Below, in pieces: positions 12,981 through 19,647 of a stretch of 20,797 nt of DNA. The stretch comes from a virus: positions 1-20,797 of the IMG/VR virus record IMGVR_UViG_3300042939_000055, one strand, 5' to 3'. The notes beneath the pieces were generated by a model, which saw only the letters and a program-made list of their open reading frames with translations, made no database searches and was not told the DNA's origin. Positions within the stretch are counted from its first letter, which is position 1, and every line of letters begins with the position of its first letter. Made by a program: the position numbers and the translations under genes.

Positions 12981-15491
12981 TTAGGCAGTTAGAAATGTCA
13001 TGACTGGAACTGTTGCAACGTGTAAAGCACGCGAGGTTGTGCCGAGAGTTTTCACGATGAACGCGCCCCAGTGCATTGTCGTGGTTGGATAGCCGGATGT
13101 TATGGTTAGTGGGGTTCCGTTGTTAATCGTAACGCGCAGCTCCGTCCCATTATAGCGGATGTCGACTTTTATCCATACGTTAGCTGTAATCGTAGCTGTT
13201 CCGGTAGAAAGAGTTTCGACTCCCGCCGATGTTGCTGCGGCGTAAGCGAGGTTGCCATTTATCATCATCCCAACTGATCGACGGTTTGCAAATGTTCCGC
13301 TGTCTGCGTATCCGCCAGCGTAAACCCGAAATCCCTCAGTTCCATCTGACAACGTAGGGATTCTGATATAAAACGACCCGTTAAAAACCGAGAACGCTTG
13401 AACAGTATTTCTATTTCGATCGCCAACCCAAGACCCACTCCCCGAAGCAAATACCGAATGACCCGCTGCGCCAGCGGCTGTTGACCCCGTGCTGAGAATG
13501 CTGTGATTCGGAGTTGTCCCCGAAGACGTGCCAGCGCCTAAGTCGGCAGTAGCACCAGTGCCACTCGTAAGACCAAGTGCGCCATTCGCAAAAATCGGCA
13601 CTTTTGTTCCGGCGAATAAGAGATTGACAAACGATGTGTATGGGTCTGCAACACTCTCGAGGTTGTTCGCTGCGGTCAATAATTGCTGCTCAACGTTGCT
13701 GGAATCCCGCACGAAGGGAACCCCTGATGACAAATACAAATCACCGATTTGAGGCGAGCCACTTACTGAAAGCGGCACACGCATTCTTCCCGAGAAGACC
13801 GCCAAATCCGCGTTGCCTGAACCGTCAAATGTTAGTCCAGAAGCACCAGCAAAGGCTCCAGATAGGTTATACTGAGCTTGGCCGCTGCTTCCTCCGGGCG
13901 TGCCTCCACCGCCAGATGGCCCTGTCGCGCCCGTCAAACCAGTAGCTCCTGTAGCTCCCGCGCCTGTAGCTCCCGTTGCTCCTACATTGCCGACTGTAAA
14001 AATAATAAATGCAAGATCGGCATTGTTTGGGAAATTGGTAGTTCCAGTGCCACCTGATGTGACAAAAGTTACTGGATATTCGACATATCCCGTTTGCAAT
14101 ACTGGGGTAGCAGATACAGTCCATTTCTGGAAATTGTTGCTATTGCCAATGTCTTGCAAAATGATTGTATCCCCAGTTTTTACTAATTGCAAAATTACAT
14201 CGACATCATTGTTGAGCGCGTCAATGTGGCTTACATTGATTTGCGTTGCGCTAATTTGAGTCGCATTATTCCATATAAGATGGGTATTGCCCGGATCGCC
14301 GCTTGTGATTGTGGTTTTTCCTTTGTATTCAAAAAAGTTGGAAGAAGATCCGCTTGGGCCTGTTGCACCCGTGGCTCCAGCAACCCCTGTCGCTCCAGTC
14401 GTTCCCGCTCCCGTTGCTCCCGTTGCCCCAATAATACCTGTTGCACCTTGGACTCCCGTTGCTCCCGTTGCCCCTGCGCCTGTAGCTCCTGTGGCTCCGT
14501 TTACTCCCGCAACACCAGTTGCTCCTGTGGCTCCGTTTACACCAGCAACTCCAGTAGCACCTGTTGCGCCATTTATACCAGCGGTTCCTGTTGCGCCCGT
14601 AGCCCCCGCGCCTGTCGCGCCTTGAACGCCAGTCGCTCCAGTTGCTCCGTTTACTCCAGCAGTTCCTGTAGCACCAGTTGATCCTTGGGTTCCAGTCCCC
14701 GTTGCACCTGTTGCCCCGTTTGAGCCAGAAACGCCAGTCGCGCCAGTCGCGCCGTTGACACCAGCAACTCCAGTCGCACCCGTGCTTCCTTGTATTCCTA
14801 CTCCAGTTGCACCAGTTGATCCTTGTGATCCAATTCCTGTAGCTCCCGTGGCTCCCGCGCCTGTAGCACCTTGGATGCCAGTTGCTCCCTGTGATCCTGT
14901 GGCCCCCGTCAATCCCGTTGCGCCTGTAATGCCAGTAGCTCCCGTGATTCCGCTTGCTCCTGTAGCACCAGCAGACCCAACGCCCGTGGCTCCTGTGGCT
15001 CCTGTTGGACCACCGCTTGGCCCTGTGGCTCCTGTAATTCCAGTTAATCCAGTAGCACCGCGAGGCCCAATGCTTCCAGTAGCCCCTTGCGACCCAACCA
15101 TTCCTTGCTGCCCAGTAGCCCCTGTAGAACCAGATGCGCCAATACCAGTCGCACCCGTAAGTCCTGTTGAACCCGTCAACCCAGTAGCTCCTGTAATTCC
15201 AGTTGCTCCGCGAAGTCCAGTAGCTCCCGTAGTCCCGTTAGTTCCCGCCAATCCTGTAGCGCCCGTAGCACCTAACCCAGTAGCGCCCGTTGCCCCAGTA
15301 GGGCCACCACTTGGCCCAGTCGAACCTGTGAGTCCCGTAGCACCCGTTGCTCCGATACCAGTCGCACCAGTTGCTCCGCTTGCGCCAATAGCCTTTTGCG
15401 CCAAGCAAGCTGAATGCGCTGCACTCTCCGCACTTTCTTTAGCAGACCTTGCATAAGATGCAACAATAATGGTTTCGTTACAGCAACTCAT
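12981..15491 (-). CDS. Collagen-like tail fibre with C-terminal lectin-like domain, 836 aa
   Basis: The N-terminus ([20 protein letters not shown], then an Ala-rich helix with a further Cys) probably anchors the fibre. Residues 36 to about 380 are Gly-X-Y triplets, mostly Gly-Ala-Thr, with occasional GPSGGPTG-type units. A beta domain follows (about 385-490), then a short second Gly-Ala-Thr stretch (about 500-530) and a C-terminal part whose last 190 residues have the strands of a concanavalin/LamG-like lectin fold ([31 protein letters not shown]). The protein is likely a long trimeric fibre with a sugar-binding tip. The ATG lies six bases after a dyad. Confidence 0.88.
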   Translation of the reverse strand: MSCCNETIIVASYARSAKESAESAAHSACLAQKAIGASGATGATGIGATGATGLTGSTGPSGGPTGATGATGLGATGATGLAGTNGTTGATGLRGATGITGATGLTGSTGLTGATGIGASGSTGATGQQGMVGSQGATGSIGPRGATGLTGITGATGPSGGPTGATGATGVGSAGATGASGITGATGITGATGLTGATGSQGATGIQGATGAGATGATGIGSQGSTGATGVGIQGSTGATGVAGVNGATGATGVSGSNGATGATGTGTQGSTGATGTAGVNGATGATGVQGATGAGATGATGTAGINGATGATGVAGVNGATGATGVAGVNGATGATGAGATGATGVQGATGIIGATGATGAGTTGATGVAGATGATGPSGSSSNFFEYKGKTTITSGDPGNTHLIWNNATQISATQINVSHIDALNNDVDVILQLVKTGDTIILQDIGNSNNFQKWTVSATPVLQTGYVEYPVTFVTSGGTGTTNFPNNADLAFIIFTVGNVGATGATGAGATGATGLTGATGPSGGGGTPGGSSGQAQYNLSGAFAGASGLTFDGSGNADLAVFSGRMRVPLSVSGSPQIGDLYLSSGVPFVRDSSNVEQQLLTAANNLESVADPYTSFVNLLFAGTKVPIFANGALGLTSGTGATADLGAGTSSGTTPNHSILSTGSTAAGAAGHSVFASGSGSWVGDRNRNTVQAFSVFNGSFYIRIPTLSDGTEGFRVYAGGYADSGTFANRRSVGMMINGNLAYAAATSAGVETLSTGTATITANVWIKVDIRYNGTELRVTINNGTPLTITSGYPTTTMHWGAFIVKTLGTTSRALHVATVPVMTFLTA
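14350..15386 (-). repeat. Collagen-type Gly-X-Y repeat region
   Basis: About 115 consecutive nine-base units encode Gly-X-Y, mostly Gly-Ala-Thr with Gly-Val-Asn and Gly-Leu-Thr variants. The third codon positions differ freely between units, so the array is old at DNA level although some blocks such as [12 protein letters not shown] recur. The opposite strand gives open Pro-Val-Ala frames, which are artefacts of the repeat. Confidence 0.9.
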
Positions 15492-15493
15492 AG

Positions 15494-15727
15494 TTAGTTA
15501 TCGTTTACGATAATTGGTTGAATCCAACTTGGCAATGTTATTCCTTCCGGCAGCATCGCGCTCCATGTCCATTCTGTCGGGTCCTCGGGGTCGTCCGGCG
15601 TAGGGACGAGCGTGACGCCCCACTCCATCGGGCGGGTCTTGCCGCCGTCTGTCGTATCCCAGCAATACCACGGAAGGCTGTTGTCTTGAAGCGCGGTTGC
15701 GCGGTAGCGTGGCATGGGAGTTCTCAT
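15494..15727 (-). CDS. Unknown small protein, 77 aa
   Basis: The start overlaps the stop of the LamG-like gene by ATGA (15724-15727). The sequence is Trp- and Pro-rich ([35 protein letters not shown]) with no membrane segment. Its last residues, IIVNDN, are encoded by the dyad at 15498-15513. A longer frame (15498-15764) overlaps it in another phase and is less protein-like. It may be a small tail or fibre-associated protein, but no family is recognised. Confidence 0.65.
   Translation of the reverse strand: MRTPMPRYRATALQDNSLPWYCWDTTDGGKTRPMEWGVTLVPTPDDPEDPTEWTWSAMLPEGITLPSWIQPIIVNDN
15498..15513. promoter_or_regulatory. TATCG-N4-CGATA dyad, copy 7, before collagen-like fibre gene
   Basis: The plus strand reads TTATCGTTTACGATAA, a seven-base-arm dyad around TT. 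It ends six bases before the ATG at 15491 and overlaps the last codons of the 77-aa gene. Confidence 0.7.
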
Positions 15728-16635
15728 GGTAGTCCGAGTCCTTGGCCGAGGGTGGATTTTGCAAGACTGTAAATGTCCTGCATTTTTTGCGCGGTCATTC
15801 CAATGTTAGGCTGGAATGCCAGCAGGTAACTAACCCGAGAAGTTGCGGCAGCGGTTGTGTTGTTACGACCAGCCGTCTGAAGCGTATAGTTTCCGTTTGT
15901 GGGCGTAGAAGTAACAAGGTTGTTTATTGGCAGATCAACTCCATTGGTTTGCAACGTTAGCGTGTCAGCATTCCATCCATAGCCTACGTTTCCTGAAATT
16001 GGCAGATTTGCACCAAAATTGTAATACCTTCTCCCGTTGTAATTTCGAGACTCAGGGAGCCATGTTGTTCCGCCACCTACACCTGTTGTAATAGTATTCT
16101 GAATTCCAGCAACGGCTGAGCCTGTCGAGCCGAATAAAACAAACTCTCCCTCAAAAGAGCTAACGTTTACCCCGAGTCCACTCCATACAGCGTGAACCGA
16201 ATATCCGCCCTCAGTAAAATCGACTGCAAATTGAGGGCTATACTCGATCCGTTGCGTATTGCCTCCAAATGAGACCCCATCCGCCCCCCACGTCGGCCCG
16301 TTGATAAGCGTTCCGTTGTATGTCCCCAATCCCCCCAGCGAGTAAACGATTGAGCCGGTCCCTGCGCTCTGCGATGAGCGCAGCGGCCAGCACACCATGC
16401 TGCTCCAGAGGCCGAGTTGTTTAATGCCTTTTACAAAGTAGTTAATTGCTTGAAAATCCGTTGCTCCGCTTTCTTGGCAATAAGCCAGTGCATCTGGATC
16501 AAAATCGGTTCCAGTATTAAAAAGGAATAATTTATTGTAAATAAAAGGAATTAAAAACTTTGCTCGTCTGATTTTAGAGCTTCCCCTTAGTGCAATATTT
16601 AATTCACCTGTAAATGGATTAAGAACGTAAGGCAT
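15724..16635 (-). CDS. Tail protein with LamG/concanavalin-like lectin domain, 303 aa
   Basis: The N-terminus MPYVLNPFTGELNIAL is a motif seen at the start of many phage tail proteins. Residues about 95-290 look like a concanavalin/LamG-like fold: LGGLGTYNGTLINGPTWGAD, VSFGGNTQRIEYS, YSVHAVWSGL, then strands ending VSYLLAFQPNIG. The terminal helix (TAQKMQDIYSLAKSTLGQGLG) is typical after LamG-like domains in phage proteins. It is therefore probably a sugar-binding tail component. The ATG follows the previous stop by one base and has no Shine-Dalgarno sequence. Confidence 0.75.
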   Translation of the reverse strand: MPYVLNPFTGELNIALRGSSKIRRAKFLIPFIYNKLFLFNTGTDFDPDALAYCQESGATDFQAINYFVKGIKQLGLWSSMVCWPLRSSQSAGTGSIVYSLGGLGTYNGTLINGPTWGADGVSFGGNTQRIEYSPQFAVDFTEGGYSVHAVWSGLGVNVSSFEGEFVLFGSTGSAVAGIQNTITTGVGGGTTWLPESRNYNGRRYYNFGANLPISGNVGYGWNADTLTLQTNGVDLPINNLVTSTPTNGNYTLQTAGRNNTTAAATSRVSYLLAFQPNIGMTAQKMQDIYSLAKSTLGQGLGLP

Positions 16636-16636
16636 A

Positions 16637-16897
16637 TTACGGATATGCTATTGAAATATTGATAATATTTGCGTCTGGAAGAGTTGGGGGTTGAGGTGAA
16701 TAAACAAGCGTCAAAGTTGCTACCACATTTCCACCATTCAGATACTGCACAGTAGAAATGTTGTTTGTCGTTCCGTAATACGCAATATCAATCTCATCGT
16801 ATTGCGGTATGTCAAACCCAGCAACTTGTTTCAATTGCTCATAGAGCTTGTAGTTTTGAAAGTCTGGCGTCAGATCGGTGAAGCAAGGTTGAGTCAT
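16637..16897 (-). CDS. Small CFTDL-type protein 2, 86 aa
   Basis: It starts MTQPCFTDLTPDFQNYKLYE and shares CFTDL and the following Y-Y/L spacing with the upstream 91-aa protein. After a helical stretch it becomes beta-rich (EIDIAYYGTTNNISTVQYLN, VVATLTLVYS). The size and place suggest a small structural protein. The ATG is six bases after a dyad. No known family is recognised. Confidence 0.7.
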   Translation of the reverse strand: MTQPCFTDLTPDFQNYKLYEQLKQVAGFDIPQYDEIDIAYYGTTNNISTVQYLNGGNVVATLTLVYSPQPPTLPDANIINISIAYP

Positions 16898-16903
16898 AAT
16901 CTT

Positions 16904-16919
16904 TTATCGGTTACGATAA
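16904..16919. promoter_or_regulatory. TATCG-N4-CGATA dyad, copy 8, before 86-aa gene
   Basis: The plus strand reads TTATCGGTTACGATAA. On the minus strand it begins directly after the TAA at 16920-16922 and ends six bases before the ATG at 16897. Confidence 0.7.
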
Positions 16920-17195
16920 TTACAGTGCAAGGGCAAGAGCCTCGTTCAAAAGAAACAATTGCTGATCTTCAGTTTTTTGAACAAAGCAATTTTCGGTGAT
17001 TGGTGATCCGCCTCCATACAAAGTAAGAGCATCGTAAAATTGATACATCTTAGCAGAATCACTCATCGCATCGAAACATCCATACGAAACAATACTGAAA
17101 ATAACTGGAACCGCTTTTAGGGCAGCTTGTTCTTGAATCGTTTGAAGAAGCGGGTAAGATTTATTGCGGTAATCGAGATCGGTGAAACAGGCCAT
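16920..17195 (-). CDS. Small CFTDL-type protein 1, 91 aa
   Basis: The sequence begins MACFTDLDYRNKSYPLLQTI and is mostly helical, with cysteines at YGCFDAM and ENCFVQK. The N-terminal CFTDL motif is shared with the next gene. The hydrophobic segment near residues 26-40 (LKAVPVIFSIVSYG) is too short and too mixed to call a membrane segment. The leader is A/T-rich and follows a terminator-like hairpin, so expression may depend on read-through or a local promoter that I cannot identify. Confidence 0.7.
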   Translation of the reverse strand: MACFTDLDYRNKSYPLLQTIQEQAALKAVPVIFSIVSYGCFDAMSDSAKMYQFYDALTLYGGGSPITENCFVQKTEDQQLFLLNEALALAL

Positions 17196-17200
17196 AATTT

Positions 17201-17239
17201 AAAAAAGGGGTTAGGGTGAGGAAGTTTCCTTCCCCACCC
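17201..17239 (-). terminator. Intrinsic terminator-like hairpin after the 204-aa gene
   Basis: On the minus strand GGGTGGGGAAG pairs with CTTCCTCACCC over 11 pairs with one G-U pair and a GAAA loop. A run of six T follows, seven bases after the stem. It lies between the stop at 17251 and the ATG at 17195. The late T run suggests partial termination. Confidence 0.65.
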
Positions 17240-17250
17240 ATGGTTGAGGT

Positions 17251-17865
17251 TTAGTAGTAGATACCGACAACGTAGGCGTTCACATAAAGTGCGCCAACAC
17301 GTCCAGCAGTATCAGCACCAGAGGTGACGTTTACGCCAGCATTTTCGTAGGTGAAGGTGGTTGTATTAACAACTGTGACTTCAGCTTGCACGGCATTGAA
17401 CGTAGTGTCGGTCATGCTGGCAATCGTGATCGTGTCACCCGTGGAGAAACCATGAGCGGCAGCGGTAACAATTGTAGCAACGCCAGAAGTGCGAGCGCGG
17501 GTGGCAGTAGCTTGACCAAGACCAACAGTGGATTTCAACAAACGAAGTTTGCTGGAGCCAGTGATAACATAAGGATTGGCAGCAAGCGCAAGGGGATTGT
17601 AGCGGCCTTGGTTATCAAGAGCGTCAGTGATAGTAAGGGAAGCTGAGACGTTTTCGCCAGTGGTTCCATTGTCCACGATCACGATTGGATCAGTGGCAGT
17701 GGTTCCGCGAGCGTAAGCAGTTTCCAGAATGATGCTTGTTGGAAAGAACTTAGTGTCTTGGTCGTTAAGAACCAAGAGGTCAGTGTCTCCAGCAGCGAGT
17801 AGGTTTACAGGAATCGGGCCAAACAGGTTGACACGATCATAAGCGAGTGGTCGAGAATTAGACAT
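17251..17865 (-). CDS. Putative head decoration or minor head protein, 204 aa
   Basis: The gene follows the capsid gene. The N-terminal half is beta-rich with a Gly/Thr-rich pattern. Residues about 123-180 form a module (SGVATIVTAAAHGFSTGDTI, then TTFNAVQAEVTVVNTTTFTY) often repeated in phage surface proteins: AT-VT-A-HG---GD-VTI------FN---VTV----TFTY. A surface decoration protein or head fibre fits this composition and place. There is no Shine-Dalgarno sequence before the ATG. Flanking hairpins on both sides suggest that this gene is set off from its neighbours at RNA level. Confidence 0.65.
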   Translation of the reverse strand: MSNSRPLAYDRVNLFGPIPVNLLAAGDTDLLVLNDQDTKFFPTSIILETAYARGTTATDPIVIVDNGTTGENVSASLTITDALDNQGRYNPLALAANPYVITGSSKLRLLKSTVGLGQATATRARTSGVATIVTAAAHGFSTGDTITIASMTDTTFNAVQAEVTVVNTTTFTYENAGVNVTSGADTAGRVGALYVNAYVVGIYY

Positions 17866-17884
17866 ATATTTTATTTAAGGTTGT

Positions 17885-17911
17885 GGGGAGAGGCTTTAAT
17901 AGCCCCTCCCC
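17885..17911 (-). terminator. GC-rich hairpin after the capsid gene
   Basis: On the minus strand GGGGAGGGGCT pairs with AGCCTCTCCCC over 11 pairs with one G-U pair and a five-base loop. No T run follows, so it may protect the 3' end of capsid mRNA or slow the polymerase and not fully terminate. Confidence 0.6.
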
Positions 17912-17921
17912 TTATTTAACT

Positions 17922-19331
17922 TTAGGAAGGCACAACAATGTCACCCACACCAGCGCAGCTATAGCAATCCTGATTGTTCTCAGGAACGATGTAGCTTTGA
18001 ACTGGGCAGCAGGAACCGTAGAGGTTTTTGCTTTGTGGCAAGCGATGCAAGAACGTGTGTATGATGGCTGGGTCTTTGACCTGTGCGGCCAGACGGAACT
18101 GGGCTTGATAGAAGCCCGATTTGCGCCAGCGGTTGCACTCCCAATCTGGGTTCTTCCATTCCCAATCGCCAGCGTAGTTCTGGGTCATCTGTTGGGCTTG
18201 GCCGTATCCAGTCGAGGATGGCATTGTCCATTTGCACATTGCTTTGTTCACCATAGCAACCGAGATACCGAAGTCGGCAGTGCGGTAAGCTTTGTTAGGA
18301 ACATAAGCACAGCCGTTTTCAAGGACTGTCTTGATGTAACGAGGAACGCGAACGAGACGTGCCCATGTTGCAGGATCAGCTTCGTTGAACGTAGCAAGAC
18401 CAGCGTTGAAGGCAGTGTCGGCGTTGAAGCGAGCCGAGTTGATGTCGTATCCGAAGGCGTAGTCACCGATGATGCGGTTGATGCCGAGTTTCAGACGAGT
18501 AAGACGCTCATCGAAGTCGGTGTTTGCATCCCAGTAACCGTTATTGCGCTTGGCTTGGAAGTAAAGCGCACGGCCCACTTGAGGATCAGGGATAACGATG
18601 TCGAGCAATGGCTGACCAGTCGCATCTTGGAGATCAAGGCGGAAAGCGTCATCTTCGTCTTGGAGGTCAACGAGTGCGTCGTCGAGCATATCAAGCGAGA
18701 GATAAGCGATCTTGTTGAGATCAGCAGGAGCGAGCTTAACGCGAATCGCGCAAAGGTCGTAACCAGCTTCATTGTTGATGGTATGCTCAGGAACGAACCA
18801 TGCTTGGTCATCGACCAAACCGCAATAGGTTCCGTCATCCGTGGTGATGCCCATCCATTTGTGTCCAGCACCGCCGATGTAGTTGGAGCGAAGGAACTCT
18901 TCGTGGACGTTCTTGGTGATGCGAGCATTCGACTCCTCGAACTGAAGGATTTCTTCAGCGGGGAAGAGGCGATAGAGAAGGCTCTCAACGCAAATCCAGT
19001 CGGTCGTCATCTCTTTACGGAGAAGCTCGAAAGTATAGCTCTCAGTGCCGGGACGCTGAATGACTTCGGGCTTGCTATCGCAAGAATCAGTCTCGCAGTA
19101 GGTGTCGGTGATCGCACGGAAAGGAGTGCAAGGATCGTGGAATCCACGGCCAAAGCGGAATGCTTTCTGTTCGGTTGTATGATTCAAGGGCCATGATTGC
19201 TCCTCGAAACGTGTGAAATATGCAGAGTTGGTGACGAGCTTCTTTACATAGAGGTCGTTGAAATACTCGCGGCCCTCGCGGAAGAAACTGTCAATCTCAG
19301 CACAAGAATTGAAATATAGTTGATCTGACAT
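17922..19331 (-). CDS. Probable major capsid protein, 469 aa
   Basis: The call rests on order and size: it follows a coiled-coil scaffold-like gene, has its own long leader, and precedes a decoration-type gene. The sequence starts MSDQLYFNSCAEIDSFFREG, is mixed alpha/beta throughout and has no enzyme motif or signal peptide. It holds 14 cysteines, four of them near the end (GSCC, QDCYSC). I did not recognise an HK97-type signature by eye, but divergent capsid proteins rarely show one. The ATG has no Shine-Dalgarno sequence, only an A/C-rich leader. A long open frame on the opposite strand is a shadow. Confidence 0.72.
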   Translation of the reverse strand: MSDQLYFNSCAEIDSFFREGREYFNDLYVKKLVTNSAYFTRFEEQSWPLNHTTEQKAFRFGRGFHDPCTPFRAITDTYCETDSCDSKPEVIQRPGTESYTFELLRKEMTTDWICVESLLYRLFPAEEILQFEESNARITKNVHEEFLRSNYIGGAGHKWMGITTDDGTYCGLVDDQAWFVPEHTINNEAGYDLCAIRVKLAPADLNKIAYLSLDMLDDALVDLQDEDDAFRLDLQDATGQPLLDIVIPDPQVGRALYFQAKRNNGYWDANTDFDERLTRLKLGINRIIGDYAFGYDINSARFNADTAFNAGLATFNEADPATWARLVRVPRYIKTVLENGCAYVPNKAYRTADFGISVAMVNKAMCKWTMPSSTGYGQAQQMTQNYAGDWEWKNPDWECNRWRKSGFYQAQFRLAAQVKDPAIIHTFLHRLPQSKNLYGSCCPVQSYIVPENNQDCYSCAGVGDIVVPS

Positions 19332-19505
19332 TTGATTTTAGTTGGTTTAGTTTTGGTTTTGCACCGCTAAACCATACCGCAGAGGAATAGCAAGCGAGTG
19401 CTTGGTTTCCTCTGCTGGACTCAACCCAGAGTTTTATCTGTCCAGAAATCGTTTTTCATGCGAGGTCGATAACTCGCCAGTCAGGGTGCGACTGAATCAC
19501 TAATT
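19332..19505 (-). promoter_or_regulatory. Structured 5' leader of the capsid gene
   Basis: This gap holds no gene. On the minus strand it can form GCGAG/CTCGC (19460-19477, eight-base loop) and a large hairpin at 19380-19414 with CAGAGGAA/TTCCTCTG outside and CAAGC/GCTTG inside. A competing stem CTCTG/CAGAG (19427-19431 with 19410-19414) uses one strand of the large hairpin. The leader could therefore switch between two folds. A role in capsid expression is inferred from position. Confidence 0.45.
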
Positions 19506-19521
19506 TTATCGTAAACGATAA
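19506..19521. promoter_or_regulatory. TATCG-N4-CGATA dyad, copy 9, in capsid leader
   Basis: The plus strand reads TTATCGTAAACGATAA. It lies 174 bases before the capsid ATG, between the terminator and the folded leader. Its centre is in the reverse orientation compared with the other copies. Confidence 0.65.
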
Positions 19522-19543
19522 TTTCGTCTATCCCTTATATCGG

Positions 19544-19572
19544 ACATTGCAACAGACTATTTTCCATGTCAA
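19544..19572 (-). promoter_or_regulatory. Weak candidate promoter for the capsid gene
   Basis: Just after the scaffold terminator the minus strand has a perfect TTGACA (19567-19572). At a 17-base spacing the -10 position reads CAATGT, a poor match. A promoter is expected here because the preceding terminator would otherwise cut capsid expression. Confidence 0.25.
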
Positions 19573-19584
19573 GCAACTTTTTTT

Positions 19585-19623
19585 AAAAAAATGAAAAGGG
19601 GAGTAAGTTTTACCTTACCCCCC
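19585..19623 (-). terminator. Intrinsic terminator after the scaffold-like gene
   Basis: On the minus strand GGGGGGTAAG pairs with CTTACTCCCC over ten pairs with one G-U pair and a six-base loop, followed by TTTTCATTTTTTT. It begins 25 bases after the stop codon. The stem is intact only in the minus-strand transcript, because the plus strand would have an A-C mismatch. Confidence 0.8.
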
Positions 19624-19647
19624 TTCCAGCTAACAAGAATGTTGAGC

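Noticed and set aside
14350-15386. Short regular repeats suggestive of a CRISPR array
   Set aside because: The units are nine bases in continuous coding sequence, with no spacers.
14287-15456. Plus-strand Pro-Val-Ala-Pro frames
   Set aside because: They are the reverse complement of Gly-Ala-Thr codons in the collagen-like gene.
15498-15764. 88-aa minus-strand frame overlapping the 77-aa gene
   Set aside because: It is Arg/Pro-rich, starts inside the LamG-like gene and lacks the ATGA coupling of the 77-aa frame.
17883-19196. Plus-strand open frame of 437 aa opposite the capsid gene
   Set aside because: It mirrors the codon pattern of the capsid gene and does not read like a protein family. 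The minus-strand frame has the coherent protein and the matching hairpins.
19400-19445. tRNA-like T-arm appearance (GGGTTGAGTCC) on the minus strand
   Set aside because: The T loop is one base short, and no acceptor stem, D arm or anticodon arm can be built upstream.
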